Of a stretch of DNA of 18,964 nucleotides, positions 8,763 through 14,682 are shown piece by piece (the first letter of the stretch is position 1; each line of letters starts with the position of its first letter). A model generated the notes under the pieces. It was given only the letters and a program-made list of their open reading frames with translations. It did not search any database and was not told the DNA's origin. Where the stretch lies: NCBI GenBank assembly GCA_015485845.1, contig WFSU01000009.1:1-18964 (forward strand), given 5' to 3'. The position numbers and the translations under genes are program-made. The stretch comes from Nitratifractor sp. (GTDB taxonomy: Bacteria > Campylobacterota > Campylobacteria > Campylobacterales > Sulfurovaceae).

Positions 8763-9449
8763 TTACGCCTTTTGACTCAATAACAGATAACTAACCACAC
8801 TAATGCCGGCACTCCCCAGCACCATGCTCATAACGACGATCTGATACCGGACTGCGACAGTCGGGTCGACTCCAGAGAGGATTTGCCCCGTCATCATGCC
8901 GGGCAAAGAGACAAGCCCGACGGCTAAAAATGAGTTAATCTGTGGGATGAGCGCTCCTCTGAAGGCTGTGGCTCTGGCTTCCTCGTATGTGCTGTGTTTG
9001 ATCTCGTTTTCAAACCGCTCACTGGCCAGTGATATCGCGTTCATGGCGTTGGCGTAGATCATCCCGGCGAGTGGGATGATAAACCGTGGCTGATAGAGTG
9101 GCTCCAGATCGATGACGACGTAAAGCACCAGAAGCAAATTGATACTGCCGCCAATCAAGATAGAGATAAAGATTCTAACGTATACCTGCACGCTTTTTTG
9201 CTGCACATTTCTCAGCGCGATCAGTGAGGAGACCAACACCATGAAAAGGACGATCAACAATCCTACTATGCTGTTTTGATTGTTGAAGATATATACCAGA
9301 AGGTAGCCGATGAGAAGCAGTTGCGCTACCATTCTAAGCGTTGCCAGTGCCACCTCTTTGGCGTTGCCAATCCATCGGTAGTAAAAGTACCCAACGATCC
9401 CAACGGGTATCAGCATAAAGACCAAGTGAGAAAATGCAATAATTTTCAT
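8763..9449 (-). CDS. fetB: FetB/UPF0014 family membrane permease
   Basis: 228 residues, strongly hydrophobic with about seven probable membrane helices. The family-diagnostic block LVSLPGMMTGQILSGVDPTVAVRYQI is intact near residues 177-203, as is the LAGMIYANAMNAISLASERF segment. By family knowledge FetB is the permease of the FetAB exporter linked to iron balance and oxidative stress, and pairs with the ATPase FetA; no ATPase gene adjoins it here. ATG at 9449 has no visible ribosome site (a pyrimidine run, CTCCCCT, lies just upstream). A start at the Met in VFMLIPVG is no better supported. It heads the fetB-psuK-psuG cluster. Confidence 0.85.
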   Translation of the reverse strand: MKIIAFSHLVFMLIPVGIVGYFYYRWIGNAKEVALATLRMVAQLLLIGYLLVYIFNNQNSIVGLLIVLFMVLVSSLIALRNVQQKSVQVYVRIFISILIGGSINLLLVLYVVIDLEPLYQPRFIIPLAGMIYANAMNAISLASERFENEIKHSTYEEARATAFRGALIPQINSFLAVGLVSLPGMMTGQILSGVDPTVAVRYQIVVMSMVLGSAGISVVSYLLLSQKA

Positions 9450-9482
9450 AGGGGAGAATAAGGAAAAATCAGAAGAAGGGTC

Positions 9483-9502
9483 GATACCGCCGAAGCGGTA
9501 TC
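9483..9502 (-). terminator. UUCG-tetraloop hairpin after the cytochrome c gene
   Basis: On the minus strand GATACCGC-TTCG-GCGGTATC is a perfect 8-bp stem closed by C(UUCG)G, an exceptionally stable RNA tetraloop. It lies 16 nt past the cytochrome stop and is followed by a loosely T-rich stretch (cccttcttctgatttttcc). It acts as terminator or mRNA 3' stabiliser. Read-through could reach fetB. Confidence 0.7.
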
Positions 9503-9518
9503 TATGAAGAAGGGAAAC

Positions 9519-9815
9519 TTACTTGGCAAGCTTGCTGATGTACTCACCGAGAGCTTTCATGTCGTCAGCGCTCATGTTGGCCTGACCTTTCATGACGCCA
9601 CCCATACCGTGCTTGTTGAGGGTACCGGCTTTGTAACCTTCGAGATCTTTGACGACATCAGCAGCAGCTTTACCGGCAATTGGGTCAGACTTGCCGAGTG
9701 CTTTGGTTTTACCATCCGCTCCGTGACAACCGGCGCATTTGGCGAACAGAGCCGCTCCGTCGGCCATAGCGATGCTTGTGGTGGCTACGAGTGCCAGCAA
9801 TACGAGTTTTTTCAT
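9519..9815 (-). CDS. Periplasmic class I cytochrome c (c553-like)
   Basis: 98 residues. Signal peptide MKKLVLLALVATTSIAMA with cleavage probably after residue 18. One haem site CAGCH at 27-31. A GMGGVM segment near 70-75 offers the distal Met ligand (Met75 or Met71). Ends in LGEYISKLAK, the usual terminal helix. The mature protein is about 80 residues, typical of cytochrome c553 electron shuttles in the periplasm; no redox partner is encoded next to it. ATG at 9815 follows a strong AAGGAGA. It has its own promoter-like TATAAT upstream and a UUCG hairpin downstream, so it is probably a single-gene, well-expressed transcript. Confidence 0.93.
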   Translation of the reverse strand: MKKLVLLALVATTSIAMADGAALFAKCAGCHGADGKTKALGKSDPIAGKAAADVVKDLEGYKAGTLNKHGMGGVMKGQANMSADDMKALGEYISKLAK

Positions 9816-9844
9816 GTGTGTCTCCTTAAATTTTGATACGGCGT

Positions 9845-9850
9845 ATTATA
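9845..9850 (-). promoter_or_regulatory. -10 element for the cytochrome c gene
   Basis: The minus strand carries a perfect TATAAT about 30 nt upstream of the cytochrome ATG, within gTGTTATAATACGC. The stretch upstream is AT-rich but has no clear -35 box, which is common in Campylobacterota sigma-70 promoters. Confidence 0.6.
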
Positions 9851-9887
9851 ACACGCTATTGTGAATTTATCGTGAAAAATCGGAAAT

Positions 9888-10298
9888 TTAGTGCAAATTT
9901 CCTTGAACAGTGTAACGTTTCCAGTAGATATCCAATGCTTCATCCAATGTTTTATCATCAATTTTCAAGGGTTTGGCCAATCCATGCACATCAAGAAACG
10001 TCTCCCCCATCACCGAACTGTCCCGGCGGGGATGACGCAGAAAGTATTTGAGCCCTGCTTTCATATTCTCTTTGCCGCTGTAGACCAAAAGCGCATTCAT
10101 AAAGGTTTTGCGCAGCGAGATTTTTTTCTCGGTGTGGCAGGTGACACAGACCCGATCGAAGGTGTCTTGTGCCGGGAGCGTTGCCGTCAAAAGGAAAACA
10201 ACCATCAGCCCGCGCAGGGTGTGCAACAGCACACCACTATGGTTGGGGGTATTCTGGTGGTGTGCGATTGCACACCCTACGCATTTTGAATCATACAC
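9888..10298 (-). CDS. Small c-type cytochrome-like protein with a repeat-derived N-terminus
   Basis: The conserved part begins at LMVVFLLTATLPAQ (signal-like), then DTFDRVCVTCHTEKK with haem site CVTCH (51-55 in this numbering), ARG/LYS-rich NMKAGLKYFLRHPRRDSSVMGE, and a terminal KTLDEALDIYWKRY. It resembles small mono-haem proteins I associate with Campylobacterota, from memory. A good ribosome site (AAAAGGAG) sits 6 nt from an in-frame GTG at 10298, which would add about 31 residues encoded largely by an inverted pair of palindromic repeats. Alternatives are TTG 10226 (HTLRGLMVVF..., a better signal peptide) and ATG 10205. The open frame reaching 10385 runs through more repeats and is not credible. 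Likely exported; partner unknown. Confidence 0.65.
   Translation of the reverse strand: MYDSKCVGCAIAHHQNTPNHSGVLLHTLRGLMVVFLLTATLPAQDTFDRVCVTCHTEKKISLRKTFMNALLVYSGKENMKAGLKYFLRHPRRDSSVMGETFLDVHGLAKPLKIDDKTLDEALDIYWKRYTVQGNLH
10211..10282. repeat. Inverted pair of GGTGTGC palindromic repeats (REP-like family A)
   Basis: Copy 1 (10218-10235) is GGTGTGC-aaca-GCACACC. Copy 2 (10259-10276) is GGTGTGC-gatt-GCACACC. With flanks, copy 1 reads CGCGCAGGGTGTGCAACA, and the reverse complement of copy 2 reads TGCGTAGGGTGTGCAATC, so they form a head-to-head pair 23 nt apart, a BIME-like arrangement. The pair overlaps the 5' end of the cytochrome-like frame. Confidence 0.8.
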
Positions 10299-10335
10299 TT
10301 TATGCTCCTTTTCCTGATCTACGCTGACGCGTTGA

Positions 10336-10440
10336 GTTGGACTGAAGTCCAACCCCCTGAAATGGGGCTGGGACTTCAGTCCCATTCAATGCGACTGAAG
10401 TCGCATCCCCTTCACAGGCGTAACACATAACGCGTAACAC
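10336..10440. repeat. Cluster of TGAA-loop palindromes (REP-like family B)
   Basis: Three hairpins with the same design: GTTGGAC-TGAA-GTCCAAC (10336-10353), TGGGAC-TTCA-GTCCCA (10369-10384, opposite orientation) and ATGCGAC-TGAA-GTCGCAT (10389-10406). Each has a CCCC tail on the same side once oriented; the tails of copies 1 and 2 (10354-10357 and 10364-10367) can pair, as in BIMEs. A direct repeat GCGTAACAC follows at 10418-10426 and 10432-10440. The block fills the gap downstream of the kinase gene and may stop or protect its transcript. Confidence 0.8.
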
Positions 10441-10446
10441 GCCCAA

Positions 10447-11634
10447 TCAAAACGACAAAACAAATACTGTCCCCTTCCCTTCACGCGAGATAACCTCAAT
10501 CTCCATCCCGTAATGATCCACGATCCGCTTAACAATACTCAGCCCGATCCCGAACCCCCCTTCGCTTTCATTGAAGCGCGTGTAGCGCTCGAAAATATCC
10601 GGCAGCACATCCGGGGCGATCCCGATGCCGGTGTCCGCCACTTCCAGCCGCCCCGGAGCGAGGTGCACACGGATCGTCCCGCCTCGGCGGTTGTATTTAA
10701 CAGCGTTGGAGAGGAGGTTGTCCACGACCCGCTCGATGAGGCGGCGGTCAGCCGTGAGAGTCGCCGGGGCAATGTCGGTCTCGAGGGTCAGCTTCTTTGA
10801 CAGCATCAGGATTTCGAAAAATTCCAGGCGACTGCGGACGAGCACTTCCATATCCAGCACCGTATCTTCGGTCTCTTTCTCCTGCTCGAGGGTGGCAAAT
10901 TTGAGATCTTCGTAGAGGGTCGAGACGGTACGGGCGGCGACATTGATCCGTCCGAGGCGGCGGGCATTGGTCTCACTGATCCCCTTAGGGTCGATCGACT
11001 CGATGTTGGCGAGGATAGCACTCAGCGGGGTATTGAGCTCATGGGTGGTGTCCTTGATAAACTGATCGAGCAGCAGGATCGAGTGGCGCATCGGGCGGAC
11101 GAAGAGGCGTGCAAGGTAGAGACCGATGAGCATCAGGAACAGAAGCGCCCCGAGACCGTACCCCTCGATGGTACGCAGCGTCGCGGCAAACCACTCCGTA
11201 TCTTCGGGCACTTCGATGACGAGGTATTTGGCTCCGAGGTAGTAGTTGTCAAGGATTTTGACAAACTGGATCCGATCGCCGACCCGGTAAATCTCCTCTT
11301 CGAGATTGATATGGGGCTCATGGAGGGTCGAGAAGATCTTCACATATTCCAGGTCGTAGATCGCACTTGCAAACCGATCGTCCCGTGGGTAGGTGGAGCG
11401 TTCTGGGAAATGGTCGTGGAGGTAGTGAAGCCGTTTGGCTTGAACGGTGGCATACTCCATGAGCTTGATCCGATAGGCCGAGAACGCCAGCTTCTCCTGT
11501 GACTGGTAATAAAAATACCCCACCAGCCCGATCAGGAGCATCACCAGCAGGGTATAAACCCCGAGGAAGCGGAAAAGGCTCTTGCGTTCAGAGCGCAGAA
11601 ACGTATTTGTAGCCCTGCTTTTTGATGCTGACAA
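10447..11634 (-). CDS. Sensor histidine kinase
   Basis: 395 residues. Membrane helix 1 at about 22-42, a periplasmic sensing segment of about 110 residues, helix 2 at about 157-177. HisKA H-box DTTHELNTPL with phospho-acceptor His198; N-box VVDNLLSNAVKYN with Asn310; G1 DTGIGI (334-339); F-box FERYTRF (348-354); G2 GGFGIGLS (359-366). All catalytic motifs are intact. The start is a TTG at 11634 with AAAGGAT correctly spaced upstream; it lies 47 nt inside the regulator gene in another frame, so the pair is translationally coupled. Its signal is unknown: the sensor region has no recognisable fold and few charged clusters that would point to a metal or anion. Confidence 0.93.
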   Translation of the reverse strand: MSASKSRATNTFLRSERKSLFRFLGVYTLLVMLLIGLVGYFYYQSQEKLAFSAYRIKLMEYATVQAKRLHYLHDHFPERSTYPRDDRFASAIYDLEYVKIFSTLHEPHINLEEEIYRVGDRIQFVKILDNYYLGAKYLVIEVPEDTEWFAATLRTIEGYGLGALLFLMLIGLYLARLFVRPMRHSILLLDQFIKDTTHELNTPLSAILANIESIDPKGISETNARRLGRINVAARTVSTLYEDLKFATLEQEKETEDTVLDMEVLVRSRLEFFEILMLSKKLTLETDIAPATLTADRRLIERVVDNLLSNAVKYNRRGGTIRVHLAPGRLEVADTGIGIAPDVLPDIFERYTRFNESEGGFGIGLSIVKRIVDHYGMEIEVISREGKGTVFVLSF

Positions 11635-12265
11635 TACGATCCTTTCCGATCAGTTTACGCAGATTTTTGATGTAGGTGCGCAGTGACGTGTCGCTGGGCT
11701 CCTCCTCATAATCCCAGACCACTTTGAAAATCCGCTCATGGGCGATCACTTCGTCGGGATGCTTCATGAAGAGTTTGAGCAGTTTTCCTTCTTTGACCCC
11801 GAGCTGGATCGTCCTCTCCCCATCGATGAGCGCTCCGTTTTTTATATCATATCGGAGGGTATCGGTGATGGCGATCTTCTCCTTTTTCTCATGGTAAAAG
11901 CTCCGTTTGATGAGGGTCTCAACCCGAATGAGGAGTTCCTTGAGGGCAAAGGGCTTGCGAATGTAGTCATCCCCACCGCTGGCAAAGCCCTCTTCGAGGT
12001 CTTCGACACTGTTGAGCGAGGTAATGTAAATCGCCGGAGCCACTACCCCTTCCTCTCTGGCCTCTTTGAGGAGCTCAAACCCGTTCATCCCCGGCACATT
12101 GACATCCAGCAGCAGCAGATCGTACCGCTTCTCATAGAGCAAATCCTGCGCTTCATCCCCATCATACGCCGCATCGACCGTGTAGCCATGCTCCTGGAGA
12201 TAATCGACAATGGTTTCGTTGAGATTGGCATCGTCTTCGAGGAGGAAAAGGTGGGGGGTTGCCAT
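11588..12265 (-). CDS. OmpR/PhoB-family response regulator
   Basis: 225 residues. Receiver domain: acidic pocket EDD at 10-12, phospho-acceptor Asp54 in LLLLDVNVPGMNG, a conserved Thr in YITS and Lys in IRKPF. The C-terminal winged helix ends with TSLRTYIKNLRKLIGKDRIVSIKKQGYKYV, the usual recognition helix and hairpin of the OmpR group. Partner of the downstream kinase, whose gene begins within this one. ATG at 12265 has only a weak purine stretch (AAAGTGAG) upstream. A TATAAT lies about 30 nt before the start. Target genes cannot be read from the sequence. Confidence 0.95.
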   Translation of the reverse strand: MATPHLFLLEDDANLNETIVDYLQEHGYTVDAAYDGDEAQDLLYEKRYDLLLLDVNVPGMNGFELLKEAREEGVVAPAIYITSLNSVEDLEEGFASGGDDYIRKPFALKELLIRVETLIKRSFYHEKKEKIAITDTLRYDIKNGALIDGERTIQLGVKEGKLLKLFMKHPDEVIAHERIFKVVWDYEEEPSDTSLRTYIKNLRKLIGKDRIVSIKKQGYKYVSAL

Positions 12266-12296
12266 GGGTGCTCACTTTGGTATATAATGTAGGGGT

Positions 12297-12302
12297 ATTA
12301 TA
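12297..12302 (-). promoter_or_regulatory. -10 element for the two-component operon
   Basis: The minus strand reads CCCTATAATACCCC, a perfect TATAAT about 32 nt before the regulator ATG; a second weaker TTATATA follows at 12282-12288. No good -35 is seen. The sequence just upstream of the -10 is one copy of a 17-bp direct repeat bordering palindromic repeats, so a mobile-repeat insertion may have shaped this promoter. Confidence 0.45.
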
Positions 12303-12304
12303 GG

Positions 12305-12446
12305 GAAAGTTTTGTTAGAGTCGCCTCGTTCCCACCATCCTCGGTGGGAACGCATATCAGAGGTTTTTTAGCGTAAAAAGGCACATAGTATCAAGTAGGC
12401 ATTCCCACGCAGGAGCGTGGGAACGAGCAGAAAGTTTTGTTAGAGT
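12305..12446. repeat. Inverted pair of CGTTCCCAC palindromes (REP-like family C) within 17-bp direct repeats
   Basis: Copy 1: CGTTCCCACC-ATCCTC-GGTGGGAACG (12327-12352, 10-bp stem). Copy 2, opposite orientation: TTCCCACGC-AGGA-GCGTGGGAA (12402-12423, 9-bp stem, then CGAG). Oriented alike, both begin CTCGTTCCCAC and end GTGGGAAYGC. The pair is bracketed by two identical copies of GAAAGTTTTGTTAGAGT at 12305-12321 and 12430-12446. Confidence 0.85.
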
Positions 12447-12461
12447 TGTTGCACACCCTAC
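12446..12461 (-). repeat. Half-copy of REP-like family A at the trxC 3' end
   Basis: The minus strand reads GTAGGGTGTGCAACAA, matching the left arm of family A (GCAGGGTGTGCAACA at 10211-10228), but the right arm GCACACC is missing. The trxC TAG stop is the TAG of this half-repeat. Confidence 0.55.
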
Positions 12462-12895
12462 TTCCGAATCGCCTGCTCAATCCATCCCCTCAACTGCGCC
12501 TCGGGCAGCGCCCCGCTCACCCGATCCACCTCACGGCCGTTTTTGAATACAATGGTGGTAGGAATGCTTCGAATGCCATACTGAGAAGCAATCTGAGGTG
12601 CCGTTTCAGTGTTGAGCTTGATAAACTGCGCTTTGAGCGGCATGGAGGCAGCGACTTGTGTGAAAGTGGGTGCCATCATCTTACATGGGCCACACCATTC
12701 CGCCCAGAAATCAACCACGACCGGCAAATCCGAGCCGCCGACAAACTGTGAAAATTTCTGCCCATCGACATCGACCGGATGGGTATCGAGCAGGGAGCGT
12801 TTACAGTGACCGCAGTTGGCTTTGGTGTAACTCTCTTTGGCCGGAATACGGTTGATCTTGCCGCAATGGGGGCAGGTAACATTGACAGTTGACAT
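12458..12895 (-). CDS. trxC: Thioredoxin 2 with N-terminal zinc ribbon
   Basis: 145 residues. The N-terminal part has two CxxC pairs (CPHC at 8-11 and CGHC at 28-31), the zinc-binding extension that separates TrxC from TrxA. The thioredoxin fold follows, with active site WAEWCGPCK near 68-76 and the cis-proline loop RSIPTT. It reduces disulfides in the cytosol, and by family knowledge its zinc site makes it responsive to oxidative stress. ATG at 12895 follows a strong AAGGAGA. The last codons run into a family A half-repeat that supplies the stop; the end IEQAIRK is still a normal helix end, so function should be unaffected. Confidence 0.95.
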   Translation of the reverse strand: MSTVNVTCPHCGKINRIPAKESYTKANCGHCKRSLLDTHPVDVDGQKFSQFVGGSDLPVVVDFWAEWCGPCKMMAPTFTQVAASMPLKAQFIKLNTETAPQIASQYGIRSIPTTIVFKNGREVDRVSGALPEAQLRGWIEQAIRK

Positions 12896-12919
12896 GAAAA
12901 TCTCCTTGGTTTTTGGCGT

Positions 12920-12925
12920 ATTGTA
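12920..12925 (-). promoter_or_regulatory. -10-like element for trxC
   Basis: The minus strand carries TACAAT in GTTTAGCTACAATACGCC, about 25 nt before the ATG and just before the ribosome site. No clear -35. The short leader it implies makes this a moderate call. Confidence 0.35.
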
Positions 12926-12993
12926 GCTAAACAGAAGAGGAAAGTTTTCTACTTAGGTTGCATTTTGTTTATGTGCGGCATCCCTGTCACCTC

Positions 12994-13021
12994 TCTAATT
13001 TCTACCTTCTAATTTCTAATT
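12994..13021. repeat. Heptanucleotide tandem repeat at the mscS 3' end
   Basis: Four units in register: TCTAATT (12994-13000), TCTACCT (13001-13007), TCTAATT (13008-13014) and TCTAATT (13015-13021). The variant unit contains the mscS stop codon. Seven is not a multiple of three, so a change in copy number would alter the reading frame at the protein's end. Confidence 0.75.
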
Positions 13022-14210
13022 TATCCAATGTGATTTCCTCCTGCGGCACCGCCAGCTCGAGTTTCGAATCTCTTACGATCTCGATGATCTGTTTCAACAC
13101 ATCTTGTTTGACACTGAGCCATTTTTCCCAGTGTACCGACTCGGAAAACGCATAGATGAGAAGATTCATCGAGTACGTATCGATCGTGTCGAGGTAAACC
13201 AGCAGGGTCTTTTTGACCCCGTATTTGTCCTCGATGTTGAAAAGTCCCGTCTCAAACGTCCGTTTGTTCTGGATCAAATGGCGCAGGCGGGTATCGTTGA
13301 CGATATCCGGGTGGTGTTCGAGCATATCGCGGATCGTCTGGAGTACCCGGGTGAGCTCGTCCGTGTCGTAGGTGTATTTCAGGCGGAGATTGAATTTGAT
13401 CCGTCGTCCGACAAGCCGAGCCGACCAGTTGTGGATCGCGCTGTTGGCCAGTCGGGAGTTTGGGATCGTCACGAGGGCATTGTCGAAGGTGCGGACGCGG
13501 GTCGCTGCCAGACCGATCTCGACGACAAACCCCTCCACATCCTTCGTCTCGATCCAGTCACCGAGACTGAATGCCTGCTCACTCACGAGGCGGATCGAGT
13601 CGAAGAAATTGGTCAGTGTGTCTTTGGCCGTAAACCCGATCAATACCCCACCGATCCCGAGGGAAGTGATCAACCCCGTCAAATCGACCCCCATCCGAGC
13701 CAGCACCATCAGCACGATCACCGCTCCAATGATGATCTTGATGATGTTGAGGAAGAGATTGAAAAACTCCTTCCGTACTTTCTCCTGACGATTGATCCGG
13801 ATCGAGAGGGAGGTGTAGAGGAAAAACTTCGACACTTCATAGACCCACCAGGCGATCAAGAGTGTGTTGAGCAGGCTGAAGACAAACGCCACCTGATCCT
13901 CGGAGACGAACAAAAGAACCACATGACGGAGCAAGAAGAGGTACACCCAATACCGCATGGGACGCACCAGTTTCTCATAGCGGTGAAAAAGCAAACGATA
14001 AAAAAGATGTTTGCGTCGCAGATACAACGCCAGCTTGACCGTCGTTCGCAAAGGATAGCGAAAAAGAAAACGCAGAAGCAGCAGCAAAAGCAGCAACCCC
14101 GCCGCGACGACCACGTGTCCCGGTGTTGTGTGCAACGCTACGACGAAGTGCAACAGCCCCTCGGGCAATTGTTGATTGATATATGCGATAAAGTGTTCCA
14201 TGAAATGCAT
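13002..14210 (-). CDS. MscS-family mechanosensitive channel
   Basis: 402 residues. Several N-terminal membrane helices, including the very Leu-rich VVVAAGLLLLLLLLRFLF (about 33-50), come before the pore-lining helix and beta domain: GLITSLGIGGVLIGFTAKDT near 175-195, then FSLGDWIETKDVEGFVVEIGLAATRVRTFDN and VTIPNSRLANSAIHNWS, all diagnostic of the family. A C-terminal alpha/beta domain of about 120 residues follows. It would release solutes under hypo-osmotic shock from the inner membrane. It is larger than E. coli MscS (286) because of extra N-terminal helices. ATG at 14210; a second Met three codons on is possible and neither has a visible ribosome site. The final residues KLEIRR are encoded by a heptanucleotide repeat. 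Confidence 0.93.
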   Translation of the reverse strand: MHFMEHFIAYINQQLPEGLLHFVVALHTTPGHVVVAAGLLLLLLLLRFLFRYPLRTTVKLALYLRRKHLFYRLLFHRYEKLVRPMRYWVYLFLLRHVVLLFVSEDQVAFVFSLLNTLLIAWWVYEVSKFFLYTSLSIRINRQEKVRKEFFNLFLNIIKIIIGAVIVLMVLARMGVDLTGLITSLGIGGVLIGFTAKDTLTNFFDSIRLVSEQAFSLGDWIETKDVEGFVVEIGLAATRVRTFDNALVTIPNSRLANSAIHNWSARLVGRRIKFNLRLKYTYDTDELTRVLQTIRDMLEHHPDIVNDTRLRHLIQNKRTFETGLFNIEDKYGVKKTLLVYLDTIDTYSMNLLIYAFSESVHWEKWLSVKQDVLKQIIEIVRDSKLELAVPQEEITLDKLEIRR

Positions 14211-14244
14211 TGTATCAAAATAACGCTAACGGTCTATCCCTTAC

Positions 14245-14516
14245 TATTACCGCACCAAGTATATACCCAAACGTTTGAGAGAACGAGACGAGATGAGATG
14301 TGCGTGAAAAAATCTGCCGGACTGGCCGAAGTCAATTCAAAGATTTTTTTGCGTGCAGGTCGTCTCGTATCGCTCTCCCCGAAGGGTGCAGCACTTTCGC
14401 CCATACTCTGCGTTAGATTTTTTTGAATTCGCTAAGGCGAGTCCTGCAAAAATCTGCCTTGATTATGAACGAAATTGCAGCATCAAACATTTGGGTATAT
14501 ACTTGGTGCGGTAATA
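14245..14516. mobile_element. MITE-like element with 33-bp terminal inverted repeats and TA flanks
   Basis: Left end 14246-14278 begins ATTACCGCACCAAGTATATA. The right end (14483-14515) is its reverse complement with 32 of 33 positions identical; the one change is AAACGTTT versus AAATGTTT. TA lies on both outer borders (14245-14246 and 14515-14516), as expected for a TA target duplication of Tc1/mariner-IS630-type transposition. The about 205-bp interior encodes no credible protein but holds further inverted repeats. The size (about 270 bp) and lack of a transposase fit a non-autonomous MITE. It occupies most of the gene-free gap between mscS and the TAXI gene. Confidence 0.85.
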
Positions 14517-14569
14517 AAACTTCTCTATAACTATTCTTAGAGAATTGAACAATTTTGAAGTTTTCTCTA
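14516..14569 (+). promoter_or_regulatory. Nested inverted repeats upstream of the TAXI-TRAP genes
   Basis: AAAACTTC (14516-14523) pairs with GAAGTTTT (14557-14564). TAGAGAA (14538-14544) can pair either with TTCTCTA at 14521-14527 or with TTCTCTA at 14563-14569, giving mutually exclusive stems. A TATGAT at 14583-14588 could be a -10, in which case these would be operator-like DNA sites; otherwise they are a leader RNA structure. A further palindrome, ATCCACCGTGGAT, is at 14615-14627. Function is inferred only. Confidence 0.3.
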
Positions 14570-14682
14570 AAGGTTAATAGAGTATGATTTTGTGTTGCAT
14601 CTTGACAGAGATCAATCCACCGTGGATCGTTGCTCTTGCAGATTCAAACACAACCATTCCCCCTACTCACAAGGAGAGTAAC

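Noticed and set aside
10299..10385. Further N-terminal extension of the cytochrome-like frame (GLKSQPHFRGLDFSPTQ...)
   Set aside because: These residues are translations of the TGAA-loop palindromes; the only good ribosome site is downstream at GTG 10298.
10211..12446. Palindromic repeats as a possible CRISPR array
   Set aside because: Spacing is irregular, copies are inverted relative to one another, unit lengths are short, and there are no uniform spacers or cas genes.
13104..14426. 440-codon open frame on the plus strand opposite mscS, running into the MITE
   Set aside because: Shadow of the mscS codons; the product is a charged, featureless sequence without recognisable motifs.
14602..14642. 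TTGACA and a GG...GC pattern as sigma-70 or sigma-54 promoter for the TAXI gene
   Set aside because: No acceptable -10 lies 16-18 nt after TTGACA, and the GG to GC distance is 12 nt instead of the required 10.
14584..14682. Longer start for the TAXI protein
   Set aside because: It would place 33 residues before a perfect signal peptide, and the strong AAGGAG precedes the ATG at 14683.
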